Assembly: GCF_918797505.1 (NCBI RefSeq)
Contig: NC_092795.1
Coordinates: 58,068,916-58,132,915, forward strand
Source of the DNA: Bemisia tabaci
Lineage: Eukaryota; Arthropoda; Insecta; Hemiptera; Aleyrodidae
Direction: 5' to 3'
Length of the DNA: 64,000 nucleotides
Shown here: positions 54,297 to 62,790 of the stretch, piece after piece
How the letters are laid out: every line of letters begins with the position of its first letter
Position numbering within the stretch: the first letter of the stretch is position 1
Made by a program: the position numbers and the translations under genes
The notes under the pieces: generated by a model
What the model saw: the letters and a program-made list of their open reading frames with translations, nothing else
Database searches by the model: none
What the model was told of the DNA's origin: nothing

Positions 54297-54827
54297 CTCC
54301 CGCGCTCTGAGGAAAAACGCCGTATGAGCCTTTGGACGTTGCCGAATTTCCTTCACAAATCACGGATTTCCGGGAGAACGTCTAGATATTTTTCCTCCGA
54401 TTTTTCTTGGGAATTTTCTTCACGATTTCATCCAGAGCAGATTGCCAGAAATAGTACTGATTTTTAAGGGCGGTCCGGAAGTAGGTACTGAAAAAAAATC
54501 GGAAATTCCGTTAGAAGGCCCGGAATTTTTCATTTTTGTCGCAATTTGAGAGAGAAATTCAATTTTGAATTTTTCGAATTTCGTCAAATGGAGGTACTGA
54601 AAAAGTACTGAATTTTTCCGTTAAGGAGGTACTGAATTCCTCGGGAATGTACTGAAAAAATACTATAAAAGTACTGATTTTTGGCCAGCCTGTTTTAGTG
54701 GACACCCTGCAGAGTGGCTGAAGATTTCAAGGTAAAATATTCATAATTTTCACCCAGATACATTTTTATCAGGAGAAATTTGGCAACGTTCGGTTGTGGA
54801 TAAGGCGTTTTTCCTGACGCACGGGAG
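54297..54827. mobile_element. MITE family C, copy 7, split by a family B MITE
   Basis: The left end CTCCCGCGCTCTGAGGAAAA and right end GTTTTTCCTGACGCACGGGAG carry the 4-bp TSD AATG (54293-54296, 54828-54831). Family B sequence (54447-54709) replaces the usual centre. GTTGCCGAATTTCC and AGAAATTTGGCAACG remain at the arms. Confidence 0.88.
54447..54709. mobile_element. MITE family B, copy 5, nested and 5'-shortened
   Basis: The right end GTGGACACCCTG is intact. The left ~38 bp (CAGGGTGTCTAC onward) are missing, and it starts AGAAATAGTACTGATTTTTA. CAGAGCAG before and CAGAGTGG after match at 7 of 8, but this may be chance. Confidence 0.8.
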
Positions 54828-55185
54828 AATGTGGCGGATAATCCGTTCCTCCGTTGCCCGTCTTTGACCCGGCTCCGGGCTTCGAGGTGCAAGACCGTGT
54901 TTAACTTTGAGCCTCATAAACCGGATGTTCTCTCGCTCCAGATTTATCAGTTTGAGCCTCCTTGTCAAATGTCCCCCCATCCCCTTTCTTTCCGTCTCCC
55001 TGCTGAGAGTATTTCCGACAGCCATCATAGAAGAATCTTCAAGGACCCCCGAGTTTTCACCTCTTTTGTTTCGCACTGTCTTTATAGTGTTCGCACGTTT
55101 TGTTTCGCTCTCAACTCGCAATAATTTTCAGCGAAATAATTTAATAAATCTGTGAACAATTCTGAATTAATCCTCAATGCTCATT

Positions 55186-55443
55186 CTGCCGTGCGAAGGA
55201 AAAACGCCGTATGAACCTTCAGGCGTCGCCAAATTTCCTTTCATAATACGCGAATTTCCTGGTAAACTTATGATATGATTTCCTCCCAATTTTTCAGGTA
55301 ATAATGTTCGCAATTTCGCCTAAAGATTCTGAAAATTTGACGGAAAAATATTCAAAGCTTTCCTGAAAAATAATCATTTTATCGAAGTAAATTTGGCAAC
55401 TCTCGAATGTTCATACGGCCTTCTTCCTGAGCACGCGCGGCAG
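55186..55443. mobile_element. MITE family C, copy 8
   Basis: 258 bp, CTGCCGTGCGAAGGAAAAAC and CTTCTTCCTGAGCACGCGCG-GCAG ends, with a perfect 4-bp TSD, CATT (55182-55185, 55444-55447). Confidence 0.92.
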
Positions 55444-58400
55444 CATTACACCTCGTTTTGTAGCTTCCCGAAGCCATATTGGAAATCTTTTGGCATACAA
55501 CTGATGAAAGCAGAACAAAAATGAAGAACCTCTAACTCTCCTTAAGTGCAAGGCAAATATGTTTTCAATGTTAGATCCACCGTAACGTATAATAACTTTG
55601 ACGTAATGAGGGTCATCTGTATGCAATGCAGGATTGAAAAATCCTCTCATACATTCCAGAGAGATTTTTCCCATGAATTTTAATCAAAGAATTGGGATTG
55701 CGTATAAACTGAACCCAGAGAACGTCGGTCTTTTTTCTCCATGTTATCAAATAAAAAAGGGAAGAGAAAAGACAAGAAAAATTAGCCTTATTCCCTTTCT
55801 GGAGGTCACATTTTCTTCCTGGAGCTCCAGCTCTGTGCGTCTGTCTCGTGACACAAAAATCAGAACTTATTATAGGAGCTTCAGAGAAAGATGGAAATAC
55901 ACACCTCACTCAGTATCAATTTTCTCGGAGGCATTCCGAGGAAGGAGCGTCCTCAGAGCTCAGACCCGAAACTAATTTAAATATTTCTCAGAATTCCTGC
56001 AAAATTTATTAGGTTATTTTCGTACGTTCCTGCTCGTACATTTCTTGAACTGGAAGTAAGTGCTGAAATACCCCAGCTGAGAGGGTATGTATCGAGAGAA
56101 AAGCAAGGGAACAAGGGGTTTGAACGTTTTAAGGATCACCCCCGCGACCCACTTAAGCAACTCTTCTCTGGTGTCCCATTTGCGGTGGCTCGAAAATTAT
56201 TAACTCGAGCGAGATCCTTGTTTTCAAGATGTCGGCGCACATTTCGAAATGATTACTTTTCCTTGAAACGGGAAATGGGCGCATTCTTGGAGGTGCAGCG
56301 GCAGCAATTGAGAGGAAACCCTATTCACGCGTGGCGCCCCTCGCTTTTCCCTGCGGACTTTTCGACGCCAATTTCACCGGAACCTCCCCTCTGTCATAGG
56401 ATACGGTTATCACCAGCAGTGCCCTTACCCGACCGCTTTGCATAACTGTCCCAAGATGTTGCCATCTTTGTTGGTGTCGTGCAGAAATCCTGAAATTCGG
56501 CATCTGATAGAAATATAATCTGTATATTTGTTAACTATTTTCTGCCTATGTCTCTGTTTAAGCTAATGACCACATCTGTGCAATATTTCACGATGATTAT
56601 GAAATTAAATTCTGAGCTTTACCATTTTCATCCGCGAGATAACATGTTGGCAACAAAGGCGTAAGCTGAAATTGATACTGCTCGGTTCACCCTATGGCAG
56701 AGCACGAATGAGACATTTCTGGATTCGTGTTCGTGTCGTTCGTTGCAGCAAAAACGGAAAACAATAAAAATCATTTCACCAGAAAATGATCTGTACTGTA
56801 TTCTGTTATTTTTTATAGGAAGAAAAAAAATTATCACGATTTTAGTTCATCTACGTATCTTGTTAACAATAAGAAATAACGCATATTTTTCCGAGCTTCT
56901 TTTTAACGTTAAAATCAACAAGGTCTGATTTACCAGTAAGATGTAACAATCTCTGGCTCATCCGTTAAAACACTTGTGTGCATAGGGAAGCTAATAGTGA
57001 ACACGTTGTTTCTAAACTGAGCCAGAAGTTGTAGTATCGAAATGCAAAATGTGGTCCAAACTTTAAAAGTTCATGCGATTTAATGCAATTAAAGCACACC
57101 TTTGATACAGTGAAAAAGAACAATGAATACCTATCGAATCGTATGATATGGGCAGTTGCTTGGTTTTTGAACCAGTCAATGCAAAAGTTAGCCCAATATT
57201 TGGACTTCCAGTACTAGTCGAACCAAAATTTTCTTGGTCACCGTTTCAAACGAGCCCTTAATTTTGGTTCCAAGGGATGAGCGTATAATGTGAACGCATT
57301 GCTGGAATAAAATGGAGTGCCGCACGACGCAATGTATTCTCCCGACCAACAATTTTTTCTGCGGACACCGAAACATAATAAAGTAGAAGGGAGTTGGAAA
57401 CCGCGGATGTTTACCCTCGGATTAAAAGAATTCATCGAGAGGATTTGCGAATCAGGGCCCATTGAAGGCCAAGTTGGGCATGAATTACTCTTAATGAAGT
57501 GTACGAATGGGCTCGGTAGAGAAACGGAGTGGCGTTTTTCGCACGTTTAACGCCGCTATTGTATCGAGCCACGATACAATCGCGTGCTGACAACAATCGG
57601 GGTTATCGAGATTGAGCGACTTTGTCGTCTGGTCGCCGTTTCATCCCTCTCCATTGCCAGCTCATTCGTATGGATGTTGATATTTTATTTGTCGTGCGTC
57701 CATTTTTGGAGCAAGTTTATAGCAGGAAGGAACCAAGCGTATCGCAATTGAATCGGTAAGTTTCAAAAGGACTTAAAATCAAAAAATGAGAATTCGAGAA
57801 AGAAGGCTAATAACCGTTTCAATTGACCCCTTATAAATCTGAGAGCTTTAAAATATTAAAGCGATGAATTAATTAATCACATTATTAATTAATCTGCAAT
57901 TTAAAAAGGGTTGGTTCTCTCTTTCTTACTTTTTTTTCGTATTTTTTATATCTGGCGCTTGAGCCCTTTTGTAACTGGCCGATTCAATTCTTCTCACATG
58001 TTGCTACTGTTTATTTACTGGAATGAAGAAGACCAGAGGTAAAACGAGAGCGCAGAAAAAACTGAATTTAATTCAAAATTTCCATCCTATTATCATTTTT
58101 TTTAAGTCTAGGACCCAGGAGGTTGAAATTCCGTTCATTTCTGCGACAAGAAAGATTCAATCTTGGAGACTGTGCTTAGTGGGTTTCATACTGTTACAAT
58201 GTGTCAATCTCTTCTCTCAAATTAGTTCTAAACCTCCTTTGAAACCCCTCTCTCTTTCTTGTCTCTTTTCGTGGTCCATTTCCGGTCCATGCTGAATCAC
58301 GTGTCCATTGTTTCTCGACGCGGCATTTGGCAATACATTTATATCTAGTATTACGGATGTAAAATTTGGTAAAAATTACGTCACTATTACGTCGGTTTCA

Positions 58401-59167
58401 AGTCAAGATTTGAGTGGAGAAAGCTTTACCATATGTATGTAAGGCGCGTAGCAAGTTGGGAAGATGTACATTTTAACATAAATAATGCAGGTCATTATAA
58501 TAAGATATTCAGAAAACCAATTTGCATAGTTTTAGGCTAGCTAGATATTGTAATCAATCCGTTGGGGTTGACACGACTATAAGATAATGGCAGACAGGCT
58601 GAGGAGGGGATATAAAATAAAAATATAGTGTGTTTCATTTGAAAAAAACACCAAAAATACATAAAAATACTCGTAGGTTGCAATTTTTTTTCTCACCATC
58701 TGTCAGCAACGGATCATCGACGCGTGAATTCAGAGTTCGAACGCATGTTAGTCCGATGAAGCAAGCTTTTGTTCCGAACTCGATTTTATCGTCAATTCCT
58801 CGTTTTCCCCGTTGTAGTTCTGCCTCTCCTCTGAGCGTTAAAATTGCCGATCAAAGTTTGGAACAGTTGTTAATTCTCTCTAACTGCAAATTTCACTTTG
58901 GACGACAAGGTGTGCGTAGCATGTAGTATTGTGGCTCGCCCCTCCTGAGCTCCTATCCCTTTGTTTTTTTACAACTGGATCCGTTACGTTTGATGAGATC
59001 CCGTCATCTGTCGTCCTCCGGTCGTTTGGTCATTTAATTATCGATCGTCTTTCCTCCCTTGTGTCCTCTGACTCATAATCTCTCCCCCTCGCTCGAAATT
59101 TTCCTTGTTCCAATGTAACTTGTAAACACGTTTAAACTTAAATGCAATAATTCTCGAGATATACTCG
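55444..59167. other. 3.7 kb without a recognised gene or MITE
   Basis: The longest stretch without recognisable repeats. No frame shows a known domain; the best by length (55634-55975, 56185-56445, 57317-57550, 58630-58926, all +) look like chance. A decayed end related to the 8381-8519 hairpin lies near 57010-57075. Low repeat density could mean constraint or simply old sequence. Confidence 0.45.
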
Positions 59168-59391
59168 CACTGGAAAAAAAAAACCACATTGGATCTAGAG
59201 TCCAGACTCTTAAAAACATCGAACAAAATACAGAAAAAATACTCTTGATTCAATCAAAATCTAGCTTAAATCAAGAACCAAGCCTCCTAATTTGAGCGGA
59301 TTTTCTTTTGATTTAAGCTTAAATCTGATTTAATCAAGAGTCCTTTTTCTTGTCAATGTTTTCAAGAGTCTGGGCTCTAGATCCAATGTGT

Positions 59392-59436
<45 letters not shown>

Positions 59437-59442
59437 CCAGTG
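59168..59442. mobile_element. MITE family H, copy 4, with T44
   Basis: CACTGG, a run of A, then ATTGGATCTAGAGTCCAGAC at the left; GTCTGGGCTCTAGATCCAAT and 44 T (59393-59436) CCAGTG at the right. Other copies have 7-9 T there, so the tract has expanded. Confidence 0.88.
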
Positions 59443-59630
59443 CAAGGTAGAGTTCACGCAAAATAAGTTTAGGCACGTTTCGACTCCGGCAGAAGATCCG
59501 CCATCTCCATTCTTGCATTTACTTCCCATGCGAAACTGACGTCAGACGATCTTCTGTTGCAGTGTAATTAAAAGGGGGTAAACTCATTTGAAGAGGACTC
59601 AAACTACGAGGATATTTTTATGAAAGACTG

Positions 59631-59892
59631 TTGAACGGATTATTTTCCAAACCACGTAAGCGCCAAAATTACGAATGCGAGAAAATCCGTTTCATTCGCT
59701 TAGTTAACAATCTTTAAATTCCAAAAAAATGTATGTTCTTTTAGCAGACCCCGGAAAACAGAAAAACAGACATGACATGATTTTGAAATCAGACATGATT
59801 ACATGACAGAAAAGCAGACATGATACCAGAAATCTCTCTACCATCAAAGTAGAGATTGCCGCTTACGTGATTTGGTAAATAATCGGTTCAAT
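59631..59892. mobile_element. Hairpin MITE family Q, copy 2
   Basis: TTGAACGGATTATTTTCCAA at the left and TTGGTAAATAATCGGTTCAA at the right. It shares GAATGCGAGAAAA and ATGTATGTTCTTTTAGC with copy 1. The centre has a local duplication of CAGACATGA words. Confidence 0.8.
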
Positions 59893-60020
59893 TGCAATTA
59901 AACATCAAATCGCGAATATTTCTCGTTCCAACATTATTTTATTTAGAAACTTCTATCTTTACTTTTATGAGTTCAAGTCTTGAACAGAATATGAACTTTC
60001 TAGTTCTTACTCTAATATAT

Positions 60021-60265
60021 CAGCACCCCAGAGCCAAAAGGTACCTAACTCCATTTTATTCATTCCGGAATAGCAGAGGGATAAAACTGCGGTGGTCCCA
60101 TTGATTCCAATGTAAATCGCAATGTTTGAAATTCGCATCTCATAACTAGCGTAAGATAGGGCTACCAAATTTTCCGTCATAAATCGTCATTGGAGATTTC
60201 CAAAACGACACTAACTCAATTTTTTCACAACTGTGGGTTAGGTACCTTCTGGCTCCGGGGCACTG
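60021..60265. mobile_element. MITE with CAGTGCCCCGGAGCC ends
   Basis: CAGCACCCCAGAGCCAAAAG and GTACCTAACTC on the left, GTTAGGTACCTTCTGGCTCC and GGGGCACTG on the right, giving ~30-bp inverted ends. CAG...CTG ends are hAT-like, but no 8-bp TSD is readable. Confidence 0.78.
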
Positions 60266-60269
60266 ATGT

Positions 60270-60345
60270 AAAATCATAATGGTAGCACGTAACGCATAAT
60301 GCCTGAGGCGTGCAGCAGTGGGGTGGGGGGGGGGGGCTTAGTCCC
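60270..60345 (+). repeat. G/C-rich dispersed repeat, copy 3 (partial) with G12
   Basis: AAAATCATAATGGTAGCACG, TAACGCATAATGCCTGAGGC and G12 (60325-60336) follow the order of the copies at 53522 and 17880. Confidence 0.5.
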
Positions 60346-61083
60346 TTAGCGCAGTTTAAATTTCATCGAAATTATGTATTTTCCGATAACGTCGATGAAC
60401 AAACAACCACTTGTGATTCTGTCAGCCGCAGAGGCATGTAGATCGGTTTGTGGCACTTGTGCGACTCGGCGTCGATGTTTACCTAGAATCGGAGATGAAG
60501 AAGTAACGAGGAATTGGGCGAGGGGATGGAAAGCAGACCAGTGGCGTTGAGTTTTCGATTTAGCAAAATCAATTTTGTTCCTAATTTTCCGGCCAGGAAG
60601 AAGGAGGGGGCGGGGCGGACGGACGCCGAGGCTAAAATTAAATAGTAGTCGCATCGGTACGATTCCAATTTAATTTAGTGCAAGCTGTCTGCATATGCGT
60701 CTGGGCTCAAGAGTAATTCAGTTACGAGTGTTTTCAAGCGCCGAGTTGATACCGTTGTCAAATTGCGCTACTGGAAATTGCGCCACCGTCGCTCAAATTC
60801 ATACCTCAACTTCCCTCGTTCGAGTTCAGGTAGCGAATGCGTACTGTTTCGAGGGCCAATTTGTATTCTTGTCGAGTTCTAGTGCTTCTAATCTGCATAC
60901 CTCCCATCGGCATGTAGTCGGCCGGGTTTTAATCATTTCGGAAAATTTTCCTTTTGCCGGTTTTCGAATATATTCCAAAGCTTTTCTGTAGGTGTTTTGC
61001 CCGCCTGCTATTCGTTTTTTGCCCTATGTATGTGGAAATGTCCGGAATTCATCAAATCTTCAGGATTTTCTCTTTCCTATTTT
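60346..61083. other. Unrecognised DNA with a weak core-promoter candidate
   Basis: 738 bp without a recognised gene. TCAGTT at 60719-60724, with CAAGCGCCGAG ~16 bp downstream, resembles an arthropod initiator with a downstream element. See the findings. Confidence 0.4.
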
Positions 61084-61246
61084 CAGTGCCGAGGCGTGAA
61101 TGGTCGATTATCGATTTTTCCTCATCTGAAGCTATGGTAAAGAATCAGTTATTGAAGTGTTCGTTGATAACACCCTGTTTATCGATCCTTACCATTGGTT
61201 CAAATTACAGATAAATTTATGTATCGCAAAGCATGCCACGCCACTG
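61084..61246. mobile_element. Family A hAT-like MITE, copy 12
   Basis: 163 bp, left end CAGTGCCGAGGCGTGAA (worn), right end CATGCCACGCCACTG. The flanks CCTATTTT and CTTATTTT match at 7 of 8. Confidence 0.88.
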
Positions 61247-61334
61247 CTTATTTTTTAGCAAGCAAGCGAGCTTCTCCGCGACGGTGAAACTGCATGAAAG
61301 CGTATCTCGGTTGCGGTGTTTCAGAATCTCCTCT

Positions 61335-61510
61335 ACTATTTTATTTTAAAAGGAGACCAAACCAGCATCATGGCTTGAAATTTTCACATAATATGCTTCA
61401 GGTTTAAAAATAAGATATATTCCTGAAATTTTCGAAAAATGCCGTTCAGTAGTTTTCAATGTAGGAATTGAAGTATGACAGGAAACCCGCAACGTCGCAA
61501 ACCAAGATAC
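61335..61510. mobile_element. Fragment of the 51551-51811 MITE
   Basis: GCCGTTCAGTAGTTTTC, GTATGACAGGAAACCCGCAA and CGTCGCAAACCAAGATA match the right half of 51551-51811. The 35-bp termini are lost. Confidence 0.65.
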
Positions 61511-61516
61511 ATATTT

Positions 61517-61769
61517 CGTCACTTTCCGGTCAAACCAGCGCAAGCGCTATGCGACGTTTCAAAATTTCCGCCGCCATTTTATTTATTTACAGAGAAATTG
61601 TTGGTTGAATATGTTTGAAAATGTCACTAATTTTTATCGGCAGCACGAAAGAAATTCAGTGAAATTTTCGGAGAGCGTCGTTGAACGATTTTTCGGTAAA
61701 CAATAGAACGGCGGCGGAAAGTTTTTAACGTCGCATGGCGCGTGTGATACCCAGGCCGGAAGGTGACGA
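61517..61769. mobile_element. MITE family E, copy 4
   Basis: 253 bp, CGTCACTTTCCGGTCAAACC at the left and CAGGCCGGAAGGTGACG at the right, with GCCGCCATTTTATTT and GAACGGCGGC arms. The flanks ATTT and ATTA match at 3 of 4. Confidence 0.87.
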
Positions 61770-62180
61770 TTACTACAGCTTCACCATCGGTATGTCGGTA
61801 TTTTGTCGGTATTCACCGAAAAAATGGCGCGGGATTGAGAGTTTTTCTCCGGCAATTCGGCAACGCAGTGTATCTAAAAAGGACGTCTGTCTGGCTGGAA
61901 GAAAAGGGGTTGGCTCAAGTGGTCGAAAAACGGCCAAGCACACGGAGCCGCGTCGCGGCGCGGCCCGCGCGTACACGTACGGAATAAGTTCCGATTTGAT
62001 GGCGCTCACACTCACACTCTCACACACGAGACGAGGACTGAGTCCGCGGGGAAGTGTTTAATGTTGCGTTTTAGGGTTGTTAAAACGGTAACCGGCCCGG
62101 CTCCGGGCGAGGCGAGAGGACGCTCGCGAGAGGGTGCATGGGGTTAAACGGCTCGACATCTGCTCCGAGTATCCGCCACT
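61770..62180. other. No gene recognised
   Basis: 411 bp. Three overlapping frames at 61735-62061 follow G/C-rich composition. No domain recognised. Confidence 0.5.
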
Positions 62181-62302
62181 TGGCCTTTAAAATCAAAACG
62201 AACTATGTCCATTGTGACATGAGTCCTGTAATGCTTGTATTCTTATGGAGTTTAGAGCCTGTGTCAGAATGGATATAGTTCCTTTTGGTTTAAACGCGGC
62301 CA
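62181..62302. mobile_element. Hairpin MITE family G, diverged copy
   Basis: TGGCCTTTAAAATCAAAACG and AACTATGTCC on the left, ATAGTTCCTTTTGGTTTAAA and CGCGGCCA on the right. The core ATGAGTCCTGTAATG...TAGAGCCTGTG is a worn form of the shared palindrome. Confidence 0.75.
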
Positions 62303-62790
62303 CTTGTGATTCGCTTGTTTCGCCGCCCCTCCTCTGGCCCCTACTAGTGCATAAATTAGTAGTTGAACTGTTTCTGATTTCAACACGATCGGTACGTGCA
62401 CGGCTCTATTTGCCATTTTAATTGTATGCAGTTTTTGGCACATTTGCGCACAGGAACATTTTCCAAGTGGGTCAATCGCGCTAACCACAGGATAACCGTG
62501 GAAATGAGCCATCCACCGCGATAATGTATATCATAGTTTTTTCCTCATTCCTGGTCTCCTTCTTCACTTAAAATTGGGCTTCATTTAAATTACGGAAAGT
62601 GTGAATGCGGTGGTGAATCTAAATCCGTCATGATTTGATTCATGGATTTCATTTAAATTCCACTTTCGAATTGCAAGTTTTCATTTGCTTTCAGCCGCGT
62701 GCACGTATATCAGTTTGCGGCTCAGGTGAATGAATTAAGAATGTTTATACTTGGCATTTCGATAACGGAACGCTATTCTAACTAACGCTA
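62303..62790. other. No gene recognised
   Basis: 488 bp without a supportable feature. Confidence 0.5.

Noticed and set aside
56185..56445. 86-residue + frame beginning MARKLLTRARSLFSRCRRTF
   Set aside because: The basic start looks mitochondrial-targeting-like, but there is no domain downstream and no other support.
57317..57550. 77-residue + frame with mixed composition
   Set aside because: No domain, start context or splice signals; the length is within chance expectation for this window.
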